64,000 nucleotides of DNA from assembly GCA_946402335.1 (NCBI GenBank), contig CAMIWE010000002.1, positions 30,235 through 94,234 on the forward strand, read 5' to 3'. The notes below the pieces were generated by a model. The model ran no database searches, was not told where the DNA came from, and saw nothing but the letters and a program-made list of their open reading frames with translations. The position numbers and the translations under genes were made by a program. Below, piece by piece: positions 37,398 to 46,453 of this stretch (position 1 is its first letter; each line of letters opens with the position of its first letter). This DNA comes from an uncultured Lachnoclostridium sp. (GTDB lineage Bacteria; Bacillota; Clostridia; Lachnospirales; Lachnospiraceae).

Positions 37398-38183
37398 ATG
37401 AACGATTATGATGATGACAGATTTGATTCAAAGCAGTTCCGAAAGGATATGGAAGTCGTAGGGAAAGCATCTCTGATCATTTTAGGCGTGAGCATTCTGA
37501 TATTCATCGTGTATGCGGACGTTTCGTCACGCCGGGGTGTTGAGCGGCGAAGAGCAGAATATAAGCAAAGGGTTGCCAATGCACAAAAAGTGCTTCGTGA
37601 ACAGCTGAAAGAGTATTACGGCCTTTCTTCCGAACAATACGAGATTCTCCAATCTTCATACGGAGATCACGGGCTTTTCCCGGAATTTGAAATCGCAGTC
37701 GGAGACAAGACATTCCATGCGTATGTATCTGACAATGTCCTGTACACGGATTATCTTGCCGAAAAGATTACTCTTGATACTCTTAAGCTGATTATTGAAA
37801 GTGAAGTGATGAAGGCATTTGAAGGAACATCTATCAATAGAAGTTCCGACGGGTACAGTTTAAAGGATGTCACGATAAGAATCCCGGAAGGTCACGGTGT
37901 ACCTGCAGGGCAATACCTTCCGGCATGGCTTACGGAGCAGGAACTGGAACGCTTTAAAAACGGCGAAAGCAGGTCTGACAAGTGGCGCAAGACCATGAGT
38001 AATTATGCCTACGTTGTAATCAGCGGAAACAAGGATAAACTAACCAAAGAACTATTCAAAGAACTGCAGGATAAGATCTTTTCCCTGTACGAATTGACTA
38101 TTGTTTGCGACGAAGGAACCTATGAGTATTATTTTACATCAGAGTCCTTTGCTTTCACGTCGAAAGAGGAAAAGCTGGAGTAA
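37398..38183 (+). CDS. YYGL-domain membrane protein
   Basis: 261 aa from the ATG at 37398 (AAGAAGGGGG before it; a TTG two codons upstream is too close to that site). Acidic N-terminus, membrane helix about 28-46, then LKEYYGLSSEQYEI (about 74-87), LYTDYLAEKI (about 115), YLPAWLTEQELERFKNGE (about 173-190), DKIFSLYELTIVCDEG. Sits alone between the third and fourth giant genes with its own promoter. Same unrecognised domain as the operon at 18.7-23.1 kb. Confidence 0.78.
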   Translation: MNDYDDDRFDSKQFRKDMEVVGKASLIILGVSILIFIVYADVSSRRGVERRRAEYKQRVANAQKVLREQLKEYYGLSSEQYEILQSSYGDHGLFPEFEIAVGDKTFHAYVSDNVLYTDYLAEKITLDTLKLIIESEVMKAFEGTSINRSSDGYSLKDVTIRIPEGHGVPAGQYLPAWLTEQELERFKNGESRSDKWRKTMSNYAYVVISGNKDKLTKELFKELQDKIFSLYELTIVCDEGTYEYYFTSESFAFTSKEEKLE

Positions 38184-38269
38184 AAGAAAAGGAGTTGGGG
38201 AGATTTTTTGTTCGCTTATGAAAATATATGAGAGGGAGTAGTCACTGTAAAAAGTACGTGATTGTTCCC

Positions 38270-38298
38270 TTGCATTCTTAGTATTAATATGATATTTT
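38270..38298 (+). promoter_or_regulatory. Promoter of giant gene 4
   Basis: TTGCAT (38270-38275), 17 bases, TATTTT (38293-38298), with the same CCC before the -35 as in copy 2. Confidence 0.65.
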
Positions 38299-38339
38299 GT
38301 TGTTAGGAAAGTTTTTTATGGGGTACACAATTCTATATT

Positions 38340-38451
38340 TTATTTGGGGGCAAATCTGTAGAAATACAGGGGCGCAAAACTAGGAGTCTAACGTGACAAT
38401 GGGGAGTGTTGTCAGTCTCTTTTGTTCACTATGATAGTTCGGTTGCAATAA
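38340..38451 (+). promoter_or_regulatory. c-di-GMP-I (GEMM-I) riboswitch, copy 3
   Basis: GGCAAA, helix TCTGTA-GAAA-TACAGG (changed on both sides relative to copy 2, so pairing is kept), GCGCAAAA, GTCTAA, ATGATAGTTCGGTTGC. P1 pairs TTATT (38340-38344) with AATAA (38447-38451). An inner stem TGACAA/TTGTCA is visible. The 311-base gap between genes holds the promoter, this element and its terminator. Confidence 0.88.
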
Positions 38452-38476
38452 GGTGTATTATTGCAGCCGATTTTTT
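38440..38476 (+). terminator. Riboswitch-controlled terminator, copy 3
   Basis: CGGTTGCAATAA (38440-38451), loop GGTGTA, TTATTGCAGCCG (38458-38469), then ATTTTTTG. Shares bases with P1. The gene's ribosome binding site follows within 15 bases. Confidence 0.88.
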
Positions 38477-38494
38477 GTTTTTCGGAGGGACGTG

Positions 38495-41400
38495 ATGGAG
38501 AAAAGGATGAAGGAATTAAAAAGAAAACTGTCAATCGTTCTTGTTGTCGTGATGATAACAGGACTGTTTTCTCAAGCGCCGAAGAGAGCCATTGCCCAAA
38601 CAGGGGAAGATTATTCATGGCTCTATTCTGCTCCGACGGCATTTATGTTTATGCCTTCTGAAAAGGACCCGTTGATGAACAGCTACAACACGATACGGCC
38701 GATTGAGGAAAACCTGACCGTATCCGGCAACAGTACGGTCCAGCCTTTAACCGCCAGTGTCAGCAAATTGAGCTTTGATGCGTCCGGGGGAACAAAGACT
38801 TTTACCATCGGGTCAATCAGCAAGCCCGGTGCAACAATCACGGCAGAGAGAAATGCCAATTGGTTTACAGCATCCGTTTCAGGAACTACTGTGACCATTA
38901 AAGTTGAGAAGAATTCCGGGGCAGCGCGTTCTTCATCCGTTGAGGTGGTGGACAGAGGTAACGGAAAGACTGTTAAAGTGACTATTTCACAAAGCAAGGC
39001 ACCTACACCAACACCGACTAAAAAGCCTACACCGACACCAACCAAAAAACCTACACCTACACCGACCAAAAGGCCTTCGCCGACGCCGATTCCGAAACTC
39101 ACGGTCAGTCCTTCATCAATTAGTGTAAATTCTTCTGCCCAGAGTAAGAGCATAACACTTGGAAATGTTTTCGGAAGCAGTACAATCCGTGCGGACCGGA
39201 GTGTAGGATGGTTAACGGTAAGTGGAACCGGTGGGTCATTTACCATATCAATAACTGCAAATACATCCTATCAGTCCCGGAGCGGGAAGGTTAGTTTTAC
39301 GGATACAAGCAACGGAAGGACAATTGATGTTACCGTAACACAGTCAGCGGCGCCTACACCTACACCGATTCCGAAGCTCACGGTCAGTCCTTCATCAATT
39401 AGTGTAAATTCTTCTGCCCAGAGTAAGAAAATAACGCTTGGAAATGTTTTCGGAAGCAGTACGATCCGAGCGGACCGGAGCGTAGGATGGTTGACGGTAA
39501 GTGGAAGTGGCGGATCATTTACCGTATCAATAACGGCAAATACCTCTTATCAGCCGCGAAGCGGGAAAATCAGTTTTACGGATACAAGCAACGGAAGGAC
39601 AATTGATGTCACCGTAACACAGTCGGCGGCGCCTACACCTACCCCTACGCCCACAAATACACCTACGCCGACTAAGCCTGCACCAACAAATACACCCACG
39701 CCGATTCCGAAGCTCACGGTTAATCCGTCATCGATCAGCGTTTCTTCTGCTGCCCAGAGTAAGAACATAACACTAGGAAATGTTTTCGGAAGCAGTACAA
39801 TCCGTGCGGACCGGAGTGTAGGATGGTTAACGGTAAGTGGAAGCGGCGGATCATTTACCGTATCAATAACGGCAAATACCTCTTATCAGCCTCGAAGCGG
39901 GAAGATCAGTTTTACGGATACAAGCAACGGAAGGACAATTGATGTCACCGTAACACAGTCGGCGGCGCCTACACCTACCCCTACGCCCACAAATACACCT
40001 ACGCCGACTAAGTCGCCTGCACCGACAAATACGCCTACACCGACTAAGCCGCCTGTACCGACAAATACGCCTACACCGACAAAAGCACCCACGCCGATTC
40101 CCAAACTCATGGCGAATCCGACATCAATCAGCGTGTCTTCCGCGGCTCAGAGCAAGAAGGTAATGCTCGGAAATGTTTTCGGAAGCAGCACAATCCGTGC
40201 GGACCGATCGGTAGGATGGTTAACGGTTAGTGGAACGGGCGGGTCGTTTACCATTTCAATAACCGCAAATACATCCTATCAGCCCCGAAGCGGAAAGGTG
40301 ACTTTTACGGATACCAGCAACGGCCGGTCAGTTGACGTTGCGGTAAACCAGGCGGGGGCCAGTACACCGACCCCGGTTGCCTTCGATAAACCCACACCGA
40401 CGGCCAGACCTACGCCACCTCCTATTGCGACATACTATGTGTTTTTTGACGAGGACGGCGGAACTGAGACCGTTACGATTAATGAAGCCAAAGGAGATGT
40501 GAAGGTAGAGAGTGCAATACCTGTCGGCGGCGGACCCGCTATTAAAACGAGTCAAAAAGGGAATAAGGTTGCCATTATAGTTGATAAGAACCTATCTACA
40601 AGTAACTATTCCTGGACTGTTATAGTTGTGCAAGGAACAAAGGAGATTGGGTACTATGAAATAAAGGTGGCACAAACCGGGGCGCCGAAGAATACTCCTA
40701 CACCGAGGCCAACTGCTACGCCTAAACCCACTTCTCCGGCGACACGAGGACAGACGCCTATAAATGGAACCCCGACCGCGACGGCAACACCAATGCCGAC
40801 AATGTCACCAAGTCAGACGCCTGCAACGACTACCCCAACTCCAACCCCGACTGTAACCTATATACCTCCGTTGCATCCGACCCCGGCACCGACTTCGGTT
40901 GTAATAATAGTTAAGCCAACCCCGACGCCTGTCTTTACGTTGAAACTCAAACCTGACAAGGTCGTTTTTACGGATTATAAGGAATCCGTAAAGCAGGTGA
41001 AATTAAGTGGATTCGTTCCGCCTGCAAATCTTGAGATTCACGCGGATACAGCGACTAACGGATGGGCAACCGTAAAGCTGGATGATGCCGGTTCCGGTAC
41101 TTTAACGATTCATGTTGCGTCCAATGAGAGCGTCAAACGGAGCGGTAATGTTGAAATCGTAGATCGAAGTAACGGTAACAGTATAAAACTGCCGATTGAA
41201 CAGGAAGGCAAAGGCTTTAATGTCAGATTTGATGCAAACGGCGGAAGCAATCTGCTTGTAAAAGAACGGATTTACTATCTGGGCGAATATTATGAGCTCC
41301 CTGATGGTCCGGCCGGACCTGACGGTGCAAAATTCCTTGGGTGGTTTACCCAGCAGACAGGCGGTGAAGAGATTACCGATCTTACCAGGGTAAAAAAGGA

Positions 41401-44400
41401 CATTTCGGTTCTTTATGCCCGATATAAGACCGGAATCGAAGTAAAGCTGGATACTAAGTCCAGCTATGGGGAAACCGTAATCGGACCTTCCTATGCGTAT
41501 GTTCATTATGGCGAAAAATACGGGGATGTATTTCCTGTAGTAGTGGATCCGAAAGGATATAGAATTGTCGGATGGAAAAATGCGAAGGGAGAGATTATAG
41601 ATAAAAATACTATAGTAACGGATCTGAATGATCATACTTTAACTGCTGTATGGCTTCCGTTTACGGAATATCTTTTGGTTTATGACGGAAACGGAAATAA
41701 AGACGGCAGAATGGAATGCAAAGCGTGCAAATATGGTGAAAGTATCCAGTTAGATCCGCTGAATTATGATACTAAGGCCTCATTTGAGGTTTGGTCTACT
41801 TCTCCGAATGGAGGAGGAGAATGTTATCGGAATGAAAGTTATATCATCCGATCAGCAGCCAGTAAAGTCGATTGTGTCAGACTGTATGCAATTTGGGAGA
41901 AGCATACGGTGAAGTATCATGAGCTTTCCGGTAAGGTCATTTATGATGCATCCGGACCAGTATCGCATTGTTTTACCACGATAAGTGAGAAGGACCATCC
42001 GGAACTAACGATTAAAGGAATTACATTCGTTGGTTGGAAAGACGGAAAAGACAGTGTATTAGGTGGTGATGTTGATTTCAAAGCCGGTAAGGAGTATATC
42101 AGTGAGGATGATTTGGATCTTTATCCGGTTTATGAAAAAGAGAAAAAAGATGATTTTGTTATCATTTTCTCGAGTAACGGAGGGTCCGGCGGGCCGGGTT
42201 CAATGAGTATTCCGGCTGATGCGGTAAATGTGGTTCTCCCCGAATATATTCCTGTATATGATAAAAGACATACCTTTGTTTGCTGGCAGTTATCACTGGA
42301 AGTACCGATTACCACTTTTGATATAAAAATACCGTTAGTTGTGCAGTATGAACCCGGTTGCAAAATGGATCTGTCACCGATTCAACAATTTGCACTTAAG
42401 GGATTGATCAGGGACTATATTGTACTGAAAGCGCAATGGAAATGCCCTGAGGAAAAGGTCATCCTGGATCACCAATATGGTGGTATTACATCTTCGCTTG
42501 AGACCGACAACGAGGGTTATGTGGTTTTGCCGTCGATTGAAAGAAACGGATATCAATTCTGTGGCTGGGGTTCGAACAAGACAGATGTGAGCTATACTGC
42601 CGGGACCAGGGTATATGTTCCGGATGAAGGATTAAAACTGTATGCAATATGGAATATGCTTTTCATGAAAGTAGAGTACTACGATTGCTTTACAAATACA
42701 TGCATTGCATCATCCATGTTAGATGTAAATGATTCGCTGGCAGGTGAGTTGCGTCATGTCGACGGATTGATATTTTCCGGTTGGACCACGAAAAATGCAA
42801 GAGATTATACGTCGGATCCATCATTGGGAGTCGCACAAAGTTGTATGCCTCCGGAGTATAAACCGCGGGAGCCCATGAAAAATGTTTCATTTGCCTTTGA
42901 AACCCTTGTTCTTTACAGCTGCTATACGGTCGAAGATGAACCGCAGGACGATGAAAGCATTAAGATTGTTTACATTCCGAACGGAGGCAGAGGCGCACCT
43001 GGTTCAACAATTTGCAACTATGATAGGGATGGTTATATAGAAATTCAGAAGTCAGAAATGACTCGGACCAGCTGTACCTTTGACGGATGGGTATCGTTGG
43101 AGACGGGGGCACTAACGACTAACGGACCATTCTATGGTGGAGAAAAAGTAAATATAACGACCTATCGTCCCGTAGTCTGGCTGATCGCCAAATGGAAGCC
43201 AACCACGCATCTGTATCTTGATTATGGTCTTGGAGAACCCGCGAAGGATGTGAGCGGCAAGTTCCTTCCCAATGAAGTGGTACTTGTTGAGAGTCTGGAT
43301 GATAATGTCCCCAAGAACGATGGTCATTATTTGAAAGGATTTGAAACACCATCCGGGTACTTCTATTCCGTTAAGTCCATGATGACTATCCCTAATTATG
43401 ATCTTACGCTGAAAGCGGTTTGGGGATCATATGGATTCTCAATCTATTACCATAACGGATTCGATCCGGAGATGTTTACCTATGTTCATTATGATGAACC
43501 GTTTAAAATGACTGACAGTACGGAAGGATTATATGGAATTGATGTCCCGGGTTACAAATTTGCCGGATGGACGTATGATAATCCCGGTGGAGAACCTTGT
43601 GATATTTCTTCAAATAAGATTATTAAAAACGGCACGAAGATAACCTGTGATGGATATTTACATCTGTATTCCTGTTATACTGAGTTAGGGCTTGGAGCGG
43701 ATCATGCCGGACAGGTAATGGTTGTATATAATCCTTGCGGGGGCGTAGGCGGACCGGGAGTTGAGTATTATAATCCGAGAATCGGACTTTACACAATCAG
43801 TACAATTGAACCGACGAAAAAGGGATACGTATTCCGGGGATGGTCTTTCGACCCGTCGCCGCAGTATCCGAAGTACGATGTGGACACCTTTCCTTGTAAG
43901 TGTTATGAGGCTCCTGTTGAAAACAAACTTACGTTATATGCGGTATGGCTTCCGGAAGTCAGTAATAATTTGAAGAATGAACTGCAGAACCGATTCGGAG
44001 AAGAGGCAATGCCGGATTACATCTTCATGTATGAATACATTTCACCTACATGGAGGAAGATTGATGATTTTACTTACTATGTAATTCGCACGGATAATGA
44101 AGGCGATACATCCTATATTCCGCAAACACGAAGCAGGGTAATGTTAATCCAGTTTAAAAACGGTGAATGGTATTTTGAAACACCGGGGATTCTTCAGAAT
44201 CCAATCAGGAGGATTGAATTCGATATCTCAATACATAATAAGGACGGATACGCGCAAGCCATATTGCTTGGATTGAAAGCCTTAAAAGATGCAGCAAGAT
44301 TTATTCCGATTGTAAATTACGCTGTGATTTCAATGGATATCCTATGTGCCCTTGAAGATGCTTTCTATGGTTCTAGCGCTGATACGGCTTGCATGGCTCT

Positions 44401-44917
44401 AGCCAGCTCCTTACTGGAATTTGCCCTTTCTGCGTCTGAGGACAAGCTGATTGAGATGGGATTTGACGGTGTCGTTGCGTTAGAAGCGGTGAATTCTGTA
44501 GCTCCGGATATGTATGAGTGGGCTAAGAATGAGGCGACAACGATAGCAGATGATCTTGCCTATATAGCAGAGGTCGGAAGCACCGGCGCTTCGTTAGTGG
44601 CCAAACTGATGGCACTTCAGGAAAAAGTAAACAAATCTATGAATGAAACCAGCAAGAGTTTTCTGGGACGCATGTTGGATGTAAAAGGTTCATTTGAACT
44701 GGGCAAATATGACCTTATCGGAACCCTAACCGACATTACGACGGATATTATTCGGTACTCAACCGATAATTCCAATCTTGATATGTTCGGAGATCAGGAC
44801 TTTTCGTTGAAGACATTTCAGGATGAATTAAGCCTACAGGGATTCGGAGATGTTGTTGTAAACAGTTTCCCGGATATTCTGGCTGAAGTTTACATGAGTT
44901 ACTATGGTCTGAAATAA
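38495..44917 (+). CDS. Giant secreted protein: BACON domains with PT-rich linkers plus InlB B-type repeats
   Basis: 2140 aa from the ATG at 38495 (CGGAGGGACGTG before it). Signal peptide about 1-33. Seven BACON-like units: one diverged (82-168), four near-identical units of ~85 aa (starting near 200, 292, 404 and 535; marks GNVFGSSTIRADRSVGWLTV and SGK-SFTDTSNGR-IDV), then two more diverged (about 645-730 and 825-905). Pro/Thr linkers (PTPTKKPTPTPTKK-like) of growing length separate them. Eleven InlB B-type repeats follow (about 906-1822), again largely in A-B-C order. The last ~315 residues contain the C-terminal domain shared with giant gene 1 (MPDYIFMYEYISPTWRKI). No CxxC repeats, no LPXTG. 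Likely extended surface or secreted adhesin. Confidence 0.9.
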   Translation: MEKRMKELKRKLSIVLVVVMITGLFSQAPKRAIAQTGEDYSWLYSAPTAFMFMPSEKDPLMNSYNTIRPIEENLTVSGNSTVQPLTASVSKLSFDASGGTKTFTIGSISKPGATITAERNANWFTASVSGTTVTIKVEKNSGAARSSSVEVVDRGNGKTVKVTISQSKAPTPTPTKKPTPTPTKKPTPTPTKRPSPTPIPKLTVSPSSISVNSSAQSKSITLGNVFGSSTIRADRSVGWLTVSGTGGSFTISITANTSYQSRSGKVSFTDTSNGRTIDVTVTQSAAPTPTPIPKLTVSPSSISVNSSAQSKKITLGNVFGSSTIRADRSVGWLTVSGSGGSFTVSITANTSYQPRSGKISFTDTSNGRTIDVTVTQSAAPTPTPTPTNTPTPTKPAPTNTPTPIPKLTVNPSSISVSSAAQSKNITLGNVFGSSTIRADRSVGWLTVSGSGGSFTVSITANTSYQPRSGKISFTDTSNGRTIDVTVTQSAAPTPTPTPTNTPTPTKSPAPTNTPTPTKPPVPTNTPTPTKAPTPIPKLMANPTSISVSSAAQSKKVMLGNVFGSSTIRADRSVGWLTVSGTGGSFTISITANTSYQPRSGKVTFTDTSNGRSVDVAVNQAGASTPTPVAFDKPTPTARPTPPPIATYYVFFDEDGGTETVTINEAKGDVKVESAIPVGGGPAIKTSQKGNKVAIIVDKNLSTSNYSWTVIVVQGTKEIGYYEIKVAQTGAPKNTPTPRPTATPKPTSPATRGQTPINGTPTATATPMPTMSPSQTPATTTPTPTPTVTYIPPLHPTPAPTSVVIIVKPTPTPVFTLKLKPDKVVFTDYKESVKQVKLSGFVPPANLEIHADTATNGWATVKLDDAGSGTLTIHVASNESVKRSGNVEIVDRSNGNSIKLPIEQEGKGFNVRFDANGGSNLLVKERIYYLGEYYELPDGPAGPDGAKFLGWFTQQTGGEEITDLTRVKKDISVLYARYKTGIEVKLDTKSSYGETVIGPSYAYVHYGEKYGDVFPVVVDPKGYRIVGWKNAKGEIIDKNTIVTDLNDHTLTAVWLPFTEYLLVYDGNGNKDGRMECKACKYGESIQLDPLNYDTKASFEVWSTSPNGGGECYRNESYIIRSAASKVDCVRLYAIWEKHTVKYHELSGKVIYDASGPVSHCFTTISEKDHPELTIKGITFVGWKDGKDSVLGGDVDFKAGKEYISEDDLDLYPVYEKEKKDDFVIIFSSNGGSGGPGSMSIPADAVNVVLPEYIPVYDKRHTFVCWQLSLEVPITTFDIKIPLVVQYEPGCKMDLSPIQQFALKGLIRDYIVLKAQWKCPEEKVILDHQYGGITSSLETDNEGYVVLPSIERNGYQFCGWGSNKTDVSYTAGTRVYVPDEGLKLYAIWNMLFMKVEYYDCFTNTCIASSMLDVNDSLAGELRHVDGLIFSGWTTKNARDYTSDPSLGVAQSCMPPEYKPREPMKNVSFAFETLVLYSCYTVEDEPQDDESIKIVYIPNGGRGAPGSTICNYDRDGYIEIQKSEMTRTSCTFDGWVSLETGALTTNGPFYGGEKVNITTYRPVVWLIAKWKPTTHLYLDYGLGEPAKDVSGKFLPNEVVLVESLDDNVPKNDGHYLKGFETPSGYFYSVKSMMTIPNYDLTLKAVWGSYGFSIYYHNGFDPEMFTYVHYDEPFKMTDSTEGLYGIDVPGYKFAGWTYDNPGGEPCDISSNKIIKNGTKITCDGYLHLYSCYTELGLGADHAGQVMVVYNPCGGVGGPGVEYYNPRIGLYTISTIEPTKKGYVFRGWSFDPSPQYPKYDVDTFPCKCYEAPVENKLTLYAVWLPEVSNNLKNELQNRFGEEAMPDYIFMYEYISPTWRKIDDFTYYVIRTDNEGDTSYIPQTRSRVMLIQFKNGEWYFETPGILQNPIRRIEFDISIHNKDGYAQAILLGLKALKDAARFIPIVNYAVISMDILCALEDAFYGSSADTACMALASSLLEFALSASEDKLIEMGFDGVVALEAVNSVAPDMYEWAKNEATTIADDLAYIAEVGSTGASLVAKLMALQEKVNKSMNETSKSFLGRMLDVKGSFELGKYDLIGTLTDITTDIIRYSTDNSNLDMFGDQDFSLKTFQDELSLQGFGDVVVNSFPDILAEVYMSYYGLK
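39089..40365 (+). repeat. Four near-identical BACON-coding repeats with Pro/Thr-coding linkers
   Basis: Units start at about 39089, 39368, 39703 and 40098. Long stretches match base for base, for example from AATGTTTTCGGAAGCAGTA through the GGATGGTTAACGG block. Linkers of ACACCTACNCC-type triplets lengthen from unit to unit, as expected from slippage. Confidence 0.85.
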
Positions 44918-44955
44918 CCTGAAAACTATCATAGACATTCCTTTTTGCCTTATCA

Positions 44956-44991
44956 CCCTCGCCCCGCTACATCGGGGCGGGGGTTGTTTTT
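44956..44991 (+). terminator. Terminator of giant gene 4
   Basis: CCCTCGCCCCG (44956-44966) pairs with CGGGGCGGGGG (44973-44983), then TTGTTTTTG. Confidence 0.85.
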
Positions 44992-45058
44992 GCCTCTTTT
45001 TTACTTTACTTTCGGGCATTATTTGAGTATTATTAACGTGTAGACATATGTCCGCGTA

Positions 45059-45111
45059 GGCGGAACGGACAAGCCCTTCGGGGAGCTTCGCGGAGCGAAG
45101 CGTAAACCGCC
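45059..45111 (+). promoter_or_regulatory. Branched leader structure before the acyltransferase gene
   Basis: GGCGG (45059-45063) can pair with CCGCC (45107-45111). Inside lie CCC-TTC-GGG and a perfect hairpin GCTTCGC-GGA-GCGAAGC (45085-45101). No T-run follows, and the ribosome binding site is about 15 bases downstream. Not a class that I recognise. Confidence 0.35.
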
Positions 45112-45133
45112 GCAAGAAGGTTTTAGAGGTAAG

Positions 45134-46453
45134 ATGAAAGAAGATCCCGAAACGAAGAACATACAGGCGTCAGCCGGCGAGATGAACAAGTCCCGAACAG
45201 CCGGCGAAACGGCAAATCAGGACGAAAAAGCCAAGCAGACCGAAAAGGCGAAAAAGGCTGCGGCCAAGGCCAAGAAGAAGGCCGAGCGGCAGGAACGCAG
45301 GGAAGTGCGGAGACACAAGCGCGCCTGGGCGTTCTTCAAGTTTACGCTGACGAGGTATTTCATACGGAAATTCCGTTATTCCTATGACAGTTTAAAAGAG
45401 GTGGAAGGACCGTATCTGCTGCTTGCAAATCACAATATGGAACTGGACCCGACGCTTGTCGGAATCGCTGCGGGGCGGCAGATCTATTTCGTCGCGAGCG
45501 AGCACATCATGCGGAAAGGTCTCGGAACGTGGTTTTTACGGACGTTTCTGCGTCCAATCATACATACCAAGGGTAAGACCGGCGCAAAGTCGGTCATGGC
45601 AATCATAAAGGCGCTCAAGAAGGGACATAACGTGTGTCTCTTCGCCGAAGGCAACCGGTCCTTTAACGGCGTGACCGGAGACATTCTTCCGTCTACCGGA
45701 AAGCTTGCAAGGGCAGCCGGTGCGTCGCTTGTGACGTTCCGCATCGAAGGCGGATACCTGACGCAGCCGCGGTTCAGCACGTCGTACCGAAAAGGAAGGA
45801 CATACGGGCATCTCGTACATGTTTATAAGCCTGAGGAACTGAAGGCAATGACCGATGACGAGATGAACGAGGCAATCAACCGCGACCTCCATGAGGATGC
45901 TTACGCTACCCAGGAGGCAAATCGGATCGCGTATAAGGGCAAGAACCTGACACTCGGCATTGAAAGTACGCTTTTCTGGTGTCCGGCCTGCAAGAAGATG
46001 GAAACGCTCAAAAGCACATCGGACGAAGTCCGGTGCAGTGCGTGCGGGTTTACGGCAAGTTTTAATGAATTCGGCTACCTGGACTGCTCGGACGGCGTGA
46101 CGCGCAACATGCGCGACTGGGACCGCGAGCAGAGAGAGTTCCTGATCGGACAGTTCCGTGACGGGACGTTTCAAGGCTTTTCGGATCAGGTTTCCGTCCG
46201 CATTATCGGAGCGGATCATAAAGCGGGCGAACCGATGAACGGCGAGCTGCGGGCGACGACGGAAGGCGTCACATTTGCCGGAAAGCATTATAAGCGCGGT
46301 GACATTTCGGGACTCGCGGTGTATTCGAGAAATTACATCAACACCCTTTTCGGTCCTGAGGAAGTGCAGTATGACCTGCGCGGCGATCTGGGATTTAACG
46401 CATTAAAATATTATTATCTTTATCAGGAAACCGGGAAGGAGTCCGAGTCATGA
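45134..46453 (+). CDS. PlsC-type 1-acyl-glycerol-phosphate acyltransferase with N-terminal charged tail and C-terminal zinc ribbon
   Basis: 439 aa. The first ~60 residues are Lys/Ala/Glu-rich (KAKKAAAKAKKKAERQE), probably a coiled or unstructured tail. The PlsC core has the HxxxxD motif in NHNMELDPT (about 98-106) and the FAEGNRSFNG (EGxR) motif near 172-181. After about residue 275 there is a zinc ribbon (CPACKK...CSACGF) and a C-terminal beta domain. PlsC makes phosphatidic acid; the extra domains are not typical, so the acceptor may differ. The stop overlaps the start of the symporter gene by four bases. Confidence 0.83.
   Translation: MKEDPETKNIQASAGEMNKSRTAGETANQDEKAKQTEKAKKAAAKAKKKAERQERREVRRHKRAWAFFKFTLTRYFIRKFRYSYDSLKEVEGPYLLLANHNMELDPTLVGIAAGRQIYFVASEHIMRKGLGTWFLRTFLRPIIHTKGKTGAKSVMAIIKALKKGHNVCLFAEGNRSFNGVTGDILPSTGKLARAAGASLVTFRIEGGYLTQPRFSTSYRKGRTYGHLVHVYKPEELKAMTDDEMNEAINRDLHEDAYATQEANRIAYKGKNLTLGIESTLFWCPACKKMETLKSTSDEVRCSACGFTASFNEFGYLDCSDGVTRNMRDWDREQREFLIGQFRDGTFQGFSDQVSVRIIGADHKAGEPMNGELRATTEGVTFAGKHYKRGDISGLAVYSRNYINTLFGPEEVQYDLRGDLGFNALKYYYLYQETGKESES

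Noticed and set aside
37282-37399. 38-codon frame beginning in the terminator's AGGAGGG
   Set aside because: The ribosome site is buried in a 15-bp terminator stem and the frame runs across the next gene's promoter; no signal supports it.
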